NCBI RefSeq assembly: GCF_029227915.1
Contig: NC_079883.1
Location: 10,850,001-10,914,000 of the forward strand
Direction of reading: 5' to 3'
Length of the DNA stretch: 64,000 bases
From: Hydractinia symbiolongicarpus
Lineage: Eukaryota > Cnidaria > Hydrozoa > Anthoathecata > Hydractiniidae
The notes below the pieces were generated by a model. It saw nothing but the letters and a program-made list of their open reading frames with translations, was not told the origin of the DNA and made no database searches. Positions within the stretch are counted from its first letter, which is position 1; each line of letters starts with the position of its first letter. Position numbers and translations under genes: made by a program. Positions 37,637 through 53,280 of this stretch are shown here, in pieces.

Positions 37637-38041
37637 ATGTCTGACGCAGCAGCTAAAGGAGGAAAACAGGCACCTAAAGTAGCCAAGAAAGGTGAAAAAA
37701 GAGCCGGCAAAAAAGGAGGAAAGATTGGTGGAACTGGTGAAAAGAAACGCAAGAGAAAGAGAAAGGAAAGTTATGCTATTTACATCTACAATGTTTTGAA
37801 ACAAGTTCACCCAGATGTCGGAGTTTCAAGCAAAGCTATGAGCATCATGAACTCATTTGTCAACGACATCTTTGAGCGCATTGCTTCCGAAGCTTCGCGT
37901 TTGGCTCTTCAAAACAAAAAGTCGACCATCTCTTCTCGTGAAATTCAAACCGCAGTACGTCTTCTCTTGCCTGGAGAACTTGCAAAACACGCAGTCAGTG
38001 AAGGAACAAAAGCCGTCACAAAATACACAAGCAGCAAGTAA
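37637..38041 (+). CDS. H2B: Histone H2B
   Basis: Unit 8 copy, consensus protein. Stem-loop at 38065-38080. Confidence 0.97.
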   Translation: MSDAAAKGGKQAPKVAKKGEKRAGKKGGKIGGTGEKKRKRKRKESYAIYIYNVLKQVHPDVGVSSKAMSIMNSFVNDIFERIASEASRLALQNKKSTISSREIQTAVRLLLPGELAKHAVSEGTKAVTKYTSSK

Positions 38042-38501
38042 ACCAACGTCTACCAAACACAAACGGTCTTTTTTAAGACCACACATCTTTAAAAAAACAT
38101 TTACTTGGCGTCACTACAAGTTAACCGAAGTTAATAAAACTTCTAAATAATGTGCTTAAGAACACTAGCCTACATTTAAAATACTTCCCCATGTGTGTGT
38201 GGATTAGCTTCACTTTTCATACGTATTATTAGCTGTACTTGCAGAAAAGACAAGTACATTGATCCATGTTATTGCTTACATTTAACTTAACCCAGCTTTT
38301 CACGGAAACACTCCCAGGCAAATTAACCCTACAAAGTATTTCTAAATTTTTTTTGTGTCATATATGACATAGTATCGTATAGCAATAAATGTAACTGTGA
38401 CAAGACTTTACACATTGTGTAATTTGGAAGCGTGCACAAAGTAATGTTTTAAAAGATTTGTGGCTATAAAAATAGCCGTTTTTGTTGAGCAATGACAACG
38501 C

Positions 38502-38858
<357 letters not shown>

Positions 38859-39336
38859 TTAACAGAATTCAGACAGCTTTAAAAAGAGGCCATAAAATTA
38901 CCTACTGCTCGTGGAAACACCCTAATTAACCAATAGAGTTGCGTCATTACAAAATGTTCCGAACATTTTGTACATTTTTTTAAGTAAAACTGTAGTTTTT
39001 TTAAAAATTCGTGGTCTTAATGTTTCAGTAAGGCAATAAATTTGGCATCGTTGGAATTCGCCAAACCTTCTGCTACTTACTAAAAAAAAAAAAAGTCAAA
39101 AGCTTTTGTGTATCAGAAGATACAGCCGTTTTCCCGTAGCCAAAAAACACAGATTTTATAAAAATGTTAAAGTAATGAGCGTAATGTCATTATGCAGCCA
39201 ATCAGAAATTACTTTCTTAGCACCAATCAAATGGTTTGTTTTGAACCTTAGCTGTCAATCAATATGAGAAATAAAACTTTGGCGCGATAGTGCATTTTAG
39301 ACCGTCTTGTGTATCCGTACTACATCGACTTCTTAA

Positions 39337-39750
<414 letters not shown>

Positions 39751-40111
39751 GCATCTTACCAAACAAAAAACGGCTATTTTTATAGCCACACATCCATAAA
39801 AAATATTACGGCTAGCTTTTTATATCAAACTTTGTCCTGCTTTCTGTTTAAATTTTATGCTACATAAAAATTTTATGCTACATAAAGTTTGACAATGTTA
39901 AAAATATGAAGGGCAAGAAAAGTAAAAGCAAGAAAATAAGAAATTTAAAAACGAAAATACTTAAACTTAGGGAATCTAATCTTAAATTTACTCTTTTTTA
40001 ACTGTTTAAGTGACTTAAACAAGTTTAACTTTGTACCAAGATAATGTTTTTTTGTAAATGTGTGGCTATAAAAATAGCCGTTTGTTAATGTAATAGCCAG
40101 ATACACACAAA

Positions 40112-40603
40112 TTATTTTTTTGCGGTCTTCTTTGCTGCCTTTTTGGGAGTCTTTTTGACCTTCTTTGCTGCAGGTTTTTTAGCAACAGGCTTCTTTGTGG
40201 GTTTCTTAGCTGCTGGTTTCTTAGCCGAGGCTTTCTTTGTGGCAGGCTTCTTTGCTGCTTTCTTTGCCGTTGGCTTTTTTGCTGCGGCCTTTTTCTTAGG
40301 TTTTTCTTTTTTTACCTGACCTAGCTTGAATGATCCAGAAGCACCAGTGCCTTTAGTTTGAATCAAATCGCCTGATGTTACTCCTCGTTTAAGAGCCATT
40401 TTCAGATGATGATCTGAGTTTTCAGCAACTTTGTAATTTGCATGAATATATTTTGTAATAGCTTGGCGAGATGAACCACCGCGTTCCTTTAGGGTAGCGA
40501 TAGCAGCCTTGATCATGTCCACATATTTAGGGTGATCAGCTGTCTTCTTTGCAGCAGGTTTCTTCTTGGGTGCGATTTTCTTTGGAGAAGCTGCTTCACT
40601 CAT
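40112..40603 (-). CDS. H1: Linker histone H1, short-tail allele (163 aa)
   Basis: Unit 8 copy. A 60-bp in-frame deletion (junction near 40264-40268) removes residues 116-135 of the tail, including both central S-T-P-K-K sites, leaving SPKK near the N-terminus and TPKK near the C-terminus. The GH1 domain is intact, so the protein is probably functional with a shorter tail and fewer CDK sites. Slippage or exchange between the repeated Lys-Ala codon blocks explains it. Stem-loop at 40064-40079. Confidence 0.96.
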   Translation of the reverse strand: MSEAASPKKIAPKKKPAAKKTADHPKYVDMIKAAIATLKERGGSSRQAITKYIHANYKVAENSDHHLKMALKRGVTSGDLIQTKGTGASGSFKLGQVKKEKPKKKAAAKKPTAKKAAKKPATKKASAKKPAAKKPTKKPVAKKPAAKKVKKTPKKAAKKTAKK

Positions 40604-41182
40604 TTTTAATGTTTTCTTACAACAATCCAACGATAAACGATGCTTGTTATCACAGTAGAAGTATACTAAACATTACCGTGTAAATGAGATATAATTTAAG
40701 ACGGTGCGAAGTATGCGGACGTAAAAGTACCACTCCCGGGAATTGATTTGGCGCGAAAACAGAAATGTGTGTTTCTGTACATCGTATAATGTCCGTTTTG
40801 GGTGCCGCGACTATGCGAAAGCATGTTAATTTTTATTTGTAGTACGACGCAATAGTCTGCAAGAGAAGCTGCTGGAGTTTGAGGTCTTCAGCATTACATC
40901 TAGTCTGTTAATTTGGGCTTCTTCCGCGCTCGTGTTAGGATTTTCATAAAGCGTTCTTTGGTTTGCGTTGCGTATGTCGGCCTACATCATCGACACGGCC
41001 TGTTTCCGGCTATTAGGAGCAATTCATATATTGGGCACTGCGTTTCGACTTTTTTATTAGACCACAGTAAAAAAATTCACTCACAGAAGTCCCTTTCTTT
41101 CATGGCTACAAACACGAAGAATTCTGTCGTAAGTAAAACGAATGCGCAAGCCAAAATGACGATGGGGCGAAGTCATAAGCAT

Positions 41183-41255
41183 GGCCCTGTGGCCCAATGG
41201 ATAAGGCATCTGACTACGAATCAGGGGATTCCAGGTTCGACTCCTGGCAGGGTCG
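41183..41255 (+). tRNA. tRNA-Arg-ACG: tRNA-Arg (ACG)
   Basis: Unit 8 copy, identical to 4213..4285. Confidence 0.97.
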
Positions 41256-41577
41256 CACTGTCGCATTTCGGCTGCATGGTCTACTGTGTAACGCGCGCGC
41301 ACGTTCTGGCGTAATGCGTTGATAAACGGAATGTACGCAGACATATTGGAAAGTAATATCACGCACTTAGTATCGTCGCCTTTGTTAGCATTCATGTAAG
41401 TTACCATCCACTCGCTACAGTCGCTCTCCATCCTACGGCTAAATCAACAGCCGTGATTTTTACTATGTCGCCGTCCATCCGTACGCGGTGACAGTTGTAA
41501 GCTTTACAGTAACGTGACATGCTCCACAAGCAGTTACGGTGTGTGGACGATGCCTATCATGGCAACGCTTGTTCTTT

Positions 41578-41763
41578 ATCGCTTCTCGGCCTAATGGCTA
41601 AGATCAAGTGTAGTATCTGTTCTTATCAGTTTAATATCTGGTAGGCCATTCTCTGAATGGTCAGTATATTAATCTGATTTTTGGCCTTGGGTCATGGAGG
41701 TGGATTCATTCACGCCGTGACCACGGGTTGCCTTGGTGTTGCACTATTACCGATGGCGGCCCA
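41578..41763 (+). ncRNA. RNU2: U2 spliceosomal snRNA
   Basis: Unit 8 copy, same sequence as 4608..4793. Confidence 0.95.
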
Positions 41764-41954
41764 CATAAGCAATAAAAGAATAATAGCAGTCCTCTTTCCG
41801 ACGGCACTCTGCATAGTCTACGGCGGGAACAAAACGCGTACACTGGGGGAGAATACAGCCTATGCCCCGCGACACGGCAGTTTATAACACACTCAAGCCA
41901 CAAGCATTAACAAACTTTGAAGGGTACCCTCATGCTACGGTGCAGTTCCAACTC

Positions 41955-42120
41955 ATACTTACCTGACGGGGAAGTAAAGACTGATCAATGAGGGTTTTCT
42001 TCCAGAGTGAGGCTCTTGCATTGCACTACGCTTGGGCTGACCTCTGCGATTACTGCAAACGTCAGTAACTCGACCGTACAATTTCTGGTAGTGGGGGCCT
42101 GCGTCCGCGCTCGCCCCCTC
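41955..42120 (+). ncRNA. RNU1: U1 spliceosomal snRNA
   Basis: Unit 8 copy, same sequence as 4985..5150. Confidence 0.95.
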
Positions 42121-42446
42121 CTTAAGTCAAAATGAATGAGCTTAGAAAAGTTGCGCGGCCAAATGTCGGTGGTGACTTAAACGCTAAGGTAAAACCTCGC
42201 TTGGCTGTTACGAAACGTGATTGCGATATAAGTCCTCGGAAGGCGGCGGAATTTTATTTTATTTGCCATTCCGTCAGGGTTATTGGATGATCGGCAATAG
42301 ATCGAGTTTGTATGCATTTGAAAGCTCTTTTTTCTCGTACTATCACCTGAAAATGTCGTAGGAAAATGTCATAGGAAACACTTTCAACAACCGCCACGTT
42401 CCTTAATTGTTATAACAAGAAATATATCACAGCAAATGAAAATGAA

Positions 42447-42566
42447 AAGCCTACGACACCGGGAGTTCCCAGGCGGTCCCCCATCCAAGTACTATCCCGG
42501 CCCGACGATGCTTAACTTCCGTGATCAGACGAGAACGGGTGTGTTCATCGTGGTATGGCCGTAGAC
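42447..42566 (-). rRNA. 5S rRNA: 5S ribosomal RNA
   Basis: Unit 8 copy, same sequence as 5477..5596. Confidence 0.96.
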
Positions 42567-42763
42567 ATTAGTAGGTGCAAATACGTGCAATTTATTTTGA
42601 CGTTGTGATCAAATTTTTTTATTTAATTTCTTTGAGTTACTTAGGACAAGGCGTATGCATGGATTATCTATTAGACTTTAAGGTTATAGTTTTGTGAAAA
42701 AAACAATGTTTTTTTAAAGATGTGTGGCTATAAAAATAGCCGTTGTTTTCTGAGTGTAGCGGT

Positions 42764-43144
42764 TTACTTCTTCTGTCCTTTGTCGTTCTTCTTTGGGAGT
42801 AAGACAGCTTGAATGTTTGGCAAAACACCACCAGCTGCAATGGTTACACCGCTCAAAAGTTTGTTTAATTCTTCATCATTACGAACAGCCAATTGTAAAT
42901 GTCTTGGAATAATCCTAGCTTTTTTGTTGTCTCTTGCTGCGTTACCAGCCAACTCCAATATCTCAGCAGATAAATATTCCAAGACGGCTGCTAAGTAAAC
43001 TGGTGCTCCAGATCCAATTCGGTTAGCATAGTGCCCTCTACGAAGGAATCTATGCACTCTACCGACTGGAAATTGAAGTCCAGCTCTTGAGGATCTTGTC
43101 TTGGCTTTAGCCTTAGCTTTTCCACCTTTTCCACGTCCAGACAT
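42764..43144 (-). CDS. H2A: Histone H2A
   Basis: Unit 9 copy, consensus protein. Stem-loop at 42726-42741. Confidence 0.97.
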   Translation of the reverse strand: MSGRGKGGKAKAKAKTRSSRAGLQFPVGRVHRFLRRGHYANRIGSGAPVYLAAVLEYLSAEILELAGNAARDNKKARIIPRHLQLAVRNDEELNKLLSGVTIAAGGVLPNIQAVLLPKKNDKGQKK

Positions 43145-43428
43145 AACTGCGATTTGATTTGTAAGTTAATACAAAAACGTACGAATATTTAACGTAAGTG
43201 TTAACGAAATAAACTTTACTCGTTTTTTCATCATAAAAATAGGATCGAAATCATGTTTTTTTAACCAATCATAATTAAGTATTAAACAAAAGATTTTTTT
43301 TTTAACCAATTAAATTGCGTATCGGCGTTTTCGGATCGAATTCGATCCGATTTTTTTACTTATAAACAAAAAGTTTTGACTTGCAGTTTAATGCTTATTT
43401 ACAAGTTAAGTAGCAAAAATTTTTAACC

Positions 43429-43833
43429 ATGTCTGACGCAGCAGCTAAAGGAGGAAAACAGGCACCTAAAGTAGCCAAGAAAGGTGAAAAAAGAGCCGGC
43501 AAAAAAGGAGGAAAGATTGGTGGAACTGGTGAAAAGAAACGCAAGAGAAAGAGAAAGGAAAGTTATGCTATTTACATCTACAATGTTTTGAAACAAGTTC
43601 ACCCAGATGTCGGAGTTTCAAGCAAAGCTATGAGCATCATGAACTCATTTGTCAACGACATCTTTGAGCGCATTGCTTCCGAAGCTTCGCGTTTGGCTCT
43701 TCAAAACAAAAAGTCGACCATCTCTTCTCGTGAAATTCAAACCGCAGTACGTCTTCTCTTGCCTGGAGAACTTGCAAAACACGCAGTCAGTGAAGGAACA
43801 AAAGCCGTCACAAAATACACAAGCAGCAAGTAA
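43429..43833 (+). CDS. H2B: Histone H2B
   Basis: Unit 9 copy, consensus protein. Stem-loop at 43857-43872. Confidence 0.97.
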   Translation: MSDAAAKGGKQAPKVAKKGEKRAGKKGGKIGGTGEKKRKRKRKESYAIYIYNVLKQVHPDVGVSSKAMSIMNSFVNDIFERIASEASRLALQNKKSTISSREIQTAVRLLLPGELAKHAVSEGTKAVTKYTSSK

Positions 43834-44293
43834 ACCAACGTCTACCAAACACAAACGGTCTTTTTTAAGACCACACATCTTTAAAAAAACATTTACTTGG
43901 CGTCACTACAAGTTAACCGAAGTTAATAAAACTTCTAAATAATGTGCTTAAGAACACTAGCCTACATTTAAAATACTTCCCCATGTGTGTGTGGATTAGC
44001 TTCACTTTTCATACGTATTATTAGCTGTACTTGCAGAAAAGACAAGTACATTGATCCATGTTATTGCTTACATTTAACTTAACCCAGCTTTTCACGGAAA
44101 CACTCCCAGGCAAATTAACCCTACAAAGTATTTCTAAATTTTTTTTGTGTCATATATGACATAGTATCGTATAGCAATAAATGTAACTGTGACAAGACTT
44201 TACACATTGTGTAATTTGGAAGCGTGCACAAAGTAATGTTTTAAAAGATTTGTGGCTATAAAAATAGCCGTTTTTGTTGAGCAATGACAACGC

Positions 44294-44650
<357 letters not shown>

Positions 44651-45128
44651 TTAACAGAATTCAGACAGCTTTAAAAAGAGGCCATAAAATTACCTACTGC
44701 TCGTGGAAACACCCTAATTAACCAATAGAGTTGCGTCATTACAAAATGTTCCGAACATTTTGTACATTTTTTTAAGTAAAACTGTAGTTTTTTTAAAAAT
44801 TCGTGGTCTTAATGTTTCAGTAAGGCAATAAATTTGGCATCGTTGGAATTCGCCAAACCTTCTGCTACTTACTAAAAAAAAAAAAAGTCAAAAGCTTTTG
44901 TGTATCAGAAGATACAGCCGTTTTCCCGTAGCCAAAAAACACAGATTTTATAAAAATGTTAAAGTAATGAGCGTAATGTCATTATGCAGCCAATCAGAAA
45001 TTACTTTCTTAGCACCAATCAAATGGTTTGTTTTGAACCTTAGCTGTCAATCAATATGAGAAATAAAACTTTGGCGCGATAGTGCATTTTAGACCGTCTT
45101 GTGTATCCGTACTACATCGACTTCTTAA

Positions 45129-45542
<414 letters not shown>

Positions 45543-45903
45543 GCATCTTACCAAACAAAAAACGGCTATTTTTATAGCCACACATCCATAAAAAATATTA
45601 CGGCTAGCTTTTTATATCAAACTTTGTCCTGCTTTCTGTTTAAATTTTATGCTACATAAAAATTTTATGCTACATAAAGTTTGACAATGTTAAAAATATG
45701 AAGGGCAAGAAAAGTAAAAGCAAGAAAATAAGAAATTTAAAAACGAAAATACTTAAACTTAGGGAATCTAATCTTAAATTTACTCTTTTTTAACTGTTTA
45801 AGTGACTTAAACAAGTTTAACTTTGTACCAAGATAATGTTTTTTTGTAAATGTGTGGCTATAAAAATAGCCGTTTGTTAATGTAATAGCCAGATACACAC
45901 AAA

Positions 45904-46455
45904 TTATTTTTTTGCGGTCTTCTTTGCTGCCTTTTTGGGAGTCTTTTTGACCTTCTTTGCTGCAGGTTTTTTAGCAACAGGCTTCTTTGTGGGTTTCTTA
46001 GCTGCTGGTTTCTTAGCCGAGGCTTTCTTTGTGGCAGGCTTCTTTGCTGCTTTCTTTGGCGTGCTCTTCTTTGCTGGCTTCTTTTTTGGTGTACTTTTCT
46101 TTGCAGTAGGCTTCTTTGCCGTTGGCTTTTTTGCTGCGGCCTTTTTCTTAGGTTTTTCTTTTTTTACCTGACCTAGCTTGAATGATCCAGAAGCACCAGT
46201 GCCTTTAGTTTGAATCAAATCGCCTGATGTTACTCCTCGTTTAAGAGCCATTTTCAGATGATGATCTGAGTTTTCAGCAACTTTGTAATTTGCATGAATA
46301 TATTTTGTAATAGCTTGGCGAGATGAACCACCGCGTTCCTTTAGGGTAGCGATAGCAGCCTTGATCATGTCCACATATTTAGGGTGATCAGCTGTCTTCT
46401 TTGCAGCAGGTTTCTTCTTGGGTGCGATTTTCTTTGGAGAAGCTGCTTCACTCAT
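45904..46455 (-). CDS. H1: Linker histone H1
   Basis: Unit 9 copy, consensus 183-aa protein. Stem-loop at 45856-45871. Confidence 0.96.
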   Translation of the reverse strand: MSEAASPKKIAPKKKPAAKKTADHPKYVDMIKAAIATLKERGGSSRQAITKYIHANYKVAENSDHHLKMALKRGVTSGDLIQTKGTGASGSFKLGQVKKEKPKKKAAAKKPTAKKPTAKKSTPKKKPAKKSTPKKAAKKPATKKASAKKPAAKKPTKKPVAKKPAAKKVKKTPKKAAKKTAKK

Positions 46456-47034
46456 TTTTAATGTTTTCTTACAACAATCCAACGATAAACGATGCTTGTT
46501 ATCACAGTAGAAGTATACTAAACATTACCGTGTAAATGAGATATAATTTAAGACGGTGCGAAGTATGCGGACGTAAAAGTACCACTCCCGGGAATTGATT
46601 TGGCGCGAAAACAGAAATGTGTGTTTCTGTACATCGTATAATGTCCGTTTTGGGTGCCGCGACTATGCGAAAGCATGTTAATTTTTATTTGTAGTACGAC
46701 GCAATAGTCTGCAAGAGAAGCTGCTGGAGTTTGAGTTCTTCAGCATTACATCTAGTCTGTTAATTTGGGCTTCTTCCGCGCTCGTGTTAGGATTTTCATA
46801 AAGCGTTCTTTGGTTTGCGTTGCGTATGTCGGCCTACATCATCGACACGGCCTGTTTCCGGCTATTAGGAGCAATTCATATATTGGGCACTGCGTTTCGA
46901 CCTTTTTATTAGACCACAGTAAAAAAATTCACTCACAGAAGTCCCTTTCTTTCATGGCTACAAACACGAAGAATTCTGTCGTAAGTAAAACGAATGCGCA
47001 AGCCAAAATGACGATGGGGCGAAGTCATAAGCAT

Positions 47035-47107
47035 GGCCCTGTGGCCCAATGGATAAGGCATCTGACTACGAATCAGGGGATTCCAGGTTCGACTCCTGGC
47101 AGGGTCG
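47035..47107 (+). tRNA. tRNA-Arg-ACG: tRNA-Arg (ACG)
   Basis: Unit 9 copy, identical to 4213..4285; two unit-specific substitutions lie in the spacer before it (near 46736 and 46902). Confidence 0.97.
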
Positions 47108-47429
47108 CACTGTCGCATTTCGGCTGCATGGTCTACTGTGTAACGCGCGCGCACGTTCTGGCGTAATGCGTTGATAAACGGAATGTACGCAGACATATTG
47201 GAAAGTAATATCACGCACTTAGTATCGTCGCCTTTGTTAGCATTCATGTAAGTTACCATCCACTCGCTACAGTCGCTCTCCATCCTACGGCTAAATCAAC
47301 AGCCGTGATTTTTACTATGTCGCCGTCCATCCGTACGCGGTGACAGTTGTAAGCTTTACAGTAACGTGACATGCTCCACAAGCAGTTACGGTGTGTGGAC
47401 GATGCCTATCATGGCAACGCTTGTTCTTT

Positions 47430-47615
47430 ATCGCTTCTCGGCCTAATGGCTAAGATCAAGTGTAGTATCTGTTCTTATCAGTTTAATATCTGGTAGGCCA
47501 TTCTCTGAATGGTCAGTATATTAATCTGATTTTTGGCCTTGGGTCATGGAGGTGGATTCATTCACGCCGTGACCACGGGTTGCCTTGGTGTTGCACTATT
47601 ACCGATGGCGGCCCA
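47430..47615 (+). ncRNA. RNU2: U2 spliceosomal snRNA
   Basis: Unit 9 copy, same sequence as 4608..4793. Confidence 0.95.
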
Positions 47616-47806
47616 CATAAGCAATAAAAGAATAATAGCAGTCCTCTTTCCGACGGCACTCTGCATAGTCTACGGCGGGAACAAAACGCGTACACTGGGG
47701 GAGAATACAGCCTATGCCCCGCGACACGGCAGTTTATAACACACTCAAGCCACAAGCATTAACAAACTTTGAAGGGTACCCTCATGCTACGGTGCAGTTC
47801 CAACTC

Positions 47807-47972
47807 ATACTTACCTGACGGGGAAGTAAAGACTGATCAATGAGGGTTTTCTTCCAGAGTGAGGCTCTTGCATTGCACTACGCTTGGGCTGACCTCTGCG
47901 ATTACTGCAAACGTCAGTAACTCGACCGTACAATTTCTGGTAGTGGGGGCCTGCGTCCGCGCTCGCCCCCTC
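47807..47972 (+). ncRNA. RNU1: U1 spliceosomal snRNA
   Basis: Unit 9 copy, same sequence as 4985..5150. Confidence 0.95.
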
Positions 47973-48298
47973 CTTAAGTCAAAATGAATGAGCTTAGAAA
48001 AGTTGCGCGGCCAAATGTCGGTGGTGACTTAAACGCTAAGGTAAAACCTCGCTTGGCTGTTACGAAACGTGATTGCGATATAAGTCCTCGGAAGGCGGCG
48101 GAATTTTATTTTATTTGCCATTCCGTCAGGGTTATTGGATGATCGGCAATAGATCGAGTTTGTATGCATTTGAAAGCTCTTTTTTCTCGTACTATCACCT
48201 GAAAATGTCGTAGGAAAATGTCATAGGAAACACTTTCAACAACCGCCACGTTCCTTAATTGTTATAACAAGAAATATATCACAGCAAATGAAAATGAA

Positions 48299-48418
48299 AA
48301 GCCTACGACACCGGGAGTTCCCAGGCGGTCCCCCATCCAAGTACTATCCCGGCCCGACGATGCTTAACTTCCGTGATCAGACAACAACGGGTGTGTTCAT
48401 CGTGGTATGGCCGTAGAC
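48299..48418 (-). rRNA. 5S rRNA: 5S ribosomal RNA, loop C variant
   Basis: Unit 9 copy. Substitutions at 48385 and 48383 change RNA positions C34 to G and C36 to U, turning CTCGTC of loop C into GTTGTC. Loop C is among the most conserved parts of 5S and is contacted by ribosomal proteins, so this copy may give a poor 5S RNA. Its internal promoter region and terminator are unchanged. Confidence 0.93.
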
Positions 48419-48615
48419 ATTAGTAGGTGCAAATACGTGCAATTTATTTTGACGTTGTGATCAAATTTTTTTATTTAATTTCTTTGAGTTACTTAGGACA
48501 AGGCGTATGCATGGATTATCTATTAGACTTTAAGGTTATAGTTTTGTGAAAAAAACAATGTTTTTTTAAAGATGTGTGGCTATAAAAATAGCCGTTGTTT
48601 TCTGAGTGTAGCGGT

Positions 48616-48996
48616 TTACTTCTTCTGTCCTTTGTCGTTCTTCTTTGGGAGTAAGACAGCTTGAATGTTTGGCAAAACACCACCAGCTGCAATGGTTACA
48701 CCGCTCAAAAGTTTGTTTAATTCTTCATCATTACGAACAGCCAATTGTAAATGTCTTGGAATAATCCTAGCTTTTTTGTTGTCTCTTGCTGCGTTACCAG
48801 CCAACTCCAATATCTCAGCAGATAAATATTCCAAGACGGCTGCTAAGTAAACTGGTGCTCCAGATCCAATTCGGTTAGCATAGTGCCCTCTACGAAGGAA
48901 TCTATGCACTCTACCGACTGGAAATTGAAGTCCAGCTCTTGAGGATCTTGTCTTGGCTTTAGCCTTAGCTTTTCCACCTTTTCCACGTCCAGACAT
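48616..48996 (-). CDS. H2A: Histone H2A
   Basis: Unit 10 copy, consensus protein. Stem-loop at 48578-48593. Confidence 0.97.
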   Translation of the reverse strand: MSGRGKGGKAKAKAKTRSSRAGLQFPVGRVHRFLRRGHYANRIGSGAPVYLAAVLEYLSAEILELAGNAARDNKKARIIPRHLQLAVRNDEELNKLLSGVTIAAGGVLPNIQAVLLPKKNDKGQKK

Positions 48997-49280
48997 AACT
49001 GCGATTTGATTTGTAAGTTAATACAAAAACGTACGAATATTTAACGTAAGTGTTAACGAAATAAACTTTACTCGTTTTTTCATCATAAAAATAGGATCGA
49101 AATCATGTTTTTTTAACCAATCATAATTAAGTATTAAACAAAAGATTTTTTTTTTAACCAATTAAATTGCGTATCGGCGTTTTCGGATCGAATTCGATCC
49201 GATTTTTTTACTTATAAACAAAAAGTTTTGACTTGCAGTTTAATGCTTATTTACAAGTTAAGTAGCAAAAATTTTTAACC

Positions 49281-49685
49281 ATGTCTGACGCAGCAGCTAA
49301 AGGAGGAAAACAGGCACCTAAAGTAGCCAAGAAAGGTGAAAAAAGAGCCGGCAAAAAAGGAGGAAAGATTGGTGGAACTGGTGAAAAGAAACGCAAGAGA
49401 AAGAGAAAGGAAAGTTATGCTATTTACATCTACAATGTTTTGAAACAAGTTCACCCAGATGTCGGAGTTTCAAGCAAAGCTATGAGCATCATGAACTCAT
49501 TTGTCAACGACATCTTTGAGCGCATTGCTTCCGAAGCTTCGCGTTTGGCTCTTCAAAACAAAAAGTCGACCATCTCTTCTCGTGAAATTCAAACCGCAGT
49601 ACGTCTTCTCTTGCCTGGAGAACTTGCAAAACACGCAGTCAGTGAAGGAACAAAAGCCGTCACAAAATACACAAGCAGCAAGTAA
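49281..49685 (+). CDS. H2B: Histone H2B
   Basis: Unit 10 copy, consensus protein. Stem-loop at 49709-49724. Confidence 0.97.
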   Translation: MSDAAAKGGKQAPKVAKKGEKRAGKKGGKIGGTGEKKRKRKRKESYAIYIYNVLKQVHPDVGVSSKAMSIMNSFVNDIFERIASEASRLALQNKKSTISSREIQTAVRLLLPGELAKHAVSEGTKAVTKYTSSK

Positions 49686-50145
49686 ACCAACGTCTACCAA
49701 ACACAAACGGTCTTTTTTAAGACCACACATCTTTAAAAAAACATTTACTTGGCGTCACTACAAGTTAACCGAAGTTAATAAAACTTCTAAATAATGTGCT
49801 TAAGAACACTAGCCTACATTTAAAATACTTCCCCATGTGTGTGTGGATTAGCTTCACTTTTCATACGTATTATTAGCTGTACTTGCAGAAAAGACAAGTA
49901 CATTGATCCATGTTATTGCTTACATTTAACTTAACCCAGCTTTTCACGGAAACACTCCCAGGCAAATTAACCCTACAAAGTATTTCTAAATTTTTTTTGT
50001 GTCATATATGACATAGTATCGTATAGCAATAAATGTAACTGTGACAAGACTTTACACATTGTGTAATTTGGAAGCGTGCACAAAGTAATGTTTTAAAAGA
50101 TTTGTGGCTATAAAAATAGCCGTTTTTGTTGAGCAATGACAACGC

Positions 50146-50502
<357 letters not shown>

Positions 50503-50979
50503 TTAACAGAATTCAGACAGCTTTAAAAAGAGGCCATAAAATTACCTACTGCTCGTGGAAACACCCTAATTAACCAATAGAGTTGCGTCATTACAAAATG
50601 TTCCGAACATTTTGTACATTTTTTTAAGTAAAACTGTAGTTTTTTTAAAAATTCGTGGTCTTAATGTTTCAGTAAGGCAATAAATTTGGCATCGTTGGAA
50701 TTCGCCAAACCTTCTGCTACTTACTAAAAAAAAAAAAGTCAAAAGCTTTTGTGTATCAGAAGATACAGCCGTTTTCCCGTAGCCAAAAAACACAGATTTT
50801 ATAAAAATGTTAAAGTAATGAGCGTAATGTCATTATGCAGCCAATCAGAAATTACTTTCTTAGCACCAATCAAATGGTTTGTTTTGAACCTTAGCTGTCA
50901 ATCAATATGAGAAATAAAACTTTGGCGCGATAGTGCATTTTAGACCGTCTTGTGTATCCGTACTACATCGACTTCTTAA

Positions 50980-51393
<414 letters not shown>

Positions 51394-51754
51394 GCATCTT
51401 ACCAAACAAAAAACGGCTATTTTTATAGCCACACATCCATAAAAAATATTACGGCTAGCTTTTTATATCAAACTTTGTCCTGCTTTCTGTTTAAATTTTA
51501 TGCTACATAAAAATTTTATGCTACATAAAGTTTGACAATGTTAAAAATATGAAGGGCAAGAAAAGTAAAAGCAAGAAAATAAGAAATTTAAAAACGAAAA
51601 TACTTAAACTTAGGGAATCTAATCTTAAATTTACTCTTTTTTAACTGTTTAAGTGACTTAAACAAGTTTAACTTTGTACCAAGATAATGTTTTTTTGTAA
51701 ATGTGTGGCTATAAAAATAGCCGTTTGTTAATGTAATAGCCAGATACACACAAA

Positions 51755-52306
51755 TTATTTTTTTGCGGTCTTCTTTGCTGCCTTTTTGGGAGTCTTTTTG
51801 ACCTTCTTTGCTGCAGGTTTTTTAGCAACAGGCTTCTTTGTGGGTTTCTTAGCTGCTGGTTTCTTAGCCGAGGCTTTCTTTGTGGCAGGCTTCTTTGCTG
51901 CTTTCTTTGGCGTGCTCTTCTTTGCTGGCTTCTTTTTTGGTGTACTTTTCTTTGCAGTAGGCTTCTTTGCCGTTGGCTTTTTTGCTGCGGCCTTTTTCTT
52001 AGGTTTTTCTTTTTTTACCTGACCTAGCTTGAATGATCCAGAAGCACCAGTGCCTTTAGTTTGAATCAAATCGCCTGATGTTACTCCTCGTTTAAGAGCC
52101 ATTTTCAGATGATGATCTGAGTTTTCAGCAACTTTGTAATTTGCATGAATATATTTTGTAATAGCTTGGCGAGATGAACCACCGCGTTCCTTTAGGGTAG
52201 CGATAGCAGCCTTGATCATGTCCACATATTTAGGGTGATCAGCTGTCTTCTTTGCAGCAGGTTTCTTCTTGGGTGCGATTTTCTTTGGAGAAGCTGCTTC
52301 ACTCAT
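51755..52306 (-). CDS. H1: Linker histone H1
   Basis: Unit 10 copy, consensus 183-aa protein. Stem-loop at 51707-51722. Confidence 0.96.
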   Translation of the reverse strand: MSEAASPKKIAPKKKPAAKKTADHPKYVDMIKAAIATLKERGGSSRQAITKYIHANYKVAENSDHHLKMALKRGVTSGDLIQTKGTGASGSFKLGQVKKEKPKKKAAAKKPTAKKPTAKKSTPKKKPAKKSTPKKAAKKPATKKASAKKPAAKKPTKKPVAKKPAAKKVKKTPKKAAKKTAKK

Positions 52307-52885
52307 TTTTAATGTTTTCTTACAACAATCCAACGATAAACGATGCTTGTTATCACAGTAGAAGTATACTAAACATTACCGTGTAAATGAGATATAATTT
52401 AAGACGGTGCGAAGTATGCGGACGTAAAAGTACCACTCCCGGGAATTGATTTGGCGCGAAAACAGAAATGTGTGTTTCTGTACATCGTATAATGTCCGTT
52501 TTGGGTGCCGCGACTATGCGAAAGCATGTTAATTTTTATTTGTAGTACGACGCAATAGTCTGCAAGAGAAGCTGCTGGAGTTTGAGGTCTTCAGCATTAC
52601 ATCTAGTCTGTTAATTTGGGCTTCTTCCGCGCTCGTGTTAGGATTTTCATAAAGCGTTCTTTGGTTTGCGTTGCGTATGTCGGCCTACATCATCGACACG
52701 GCCTGTTTCCGGCTATTAGGAGCAATTCATATATTGGGCACTGCGTTTCGACTTTTTTATTAGACCACAGTAAAAAAATTCACTCACAGAAGTCCCTTTC
52801 TTTCATGGCTACAAACACGAAGAATTCTGTCGTAAGTAAAACGAATGCGCAAGCCAAAATGACGATGGGGCGAAGTCATAAGCAT

Positions 52886-52958
52886 GGCCCTGTGGCCCAA
52901 TGGATAAGGCATCTGACTACGAATCAGGGGATTCCAGGTTCGACTCCTGGCAGGGTCG
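52886..52958 (+). tRNA. tRNA-Arg-ACG: tRNA-Arg (ACG)
   Basis: Unit 10 copy, identical to 4213..4285. Confidence 0.97.
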
Positions 52959-53280
52959 CACTGTCGCATTTCGGCTGCATGGTCTACTGTGTAACGCGCG
53001 CGCACGTTCTGGCGTAATGCGTTGATAAACGGAATGTACGCAGACATATTGGAAAGTAATATCACGCACTTAGTATCGTCGCCTTTGTTAGCATTCATGT
53101 AAGTTACCATCCACTCGCTACAGTCGCTCTCCATCCTACGGCTAAATCAACAGCCGTGATTTTTACTATGTCGCCGTCCATCCGTACGCGGTGACAGTTG
53201 TAAGCTTTACAGTAACGTGACATGCTCCACAAGCAGTTACGGTGTGTGGACGATGCCTATCATGGCAACGCTTGTTCTTT

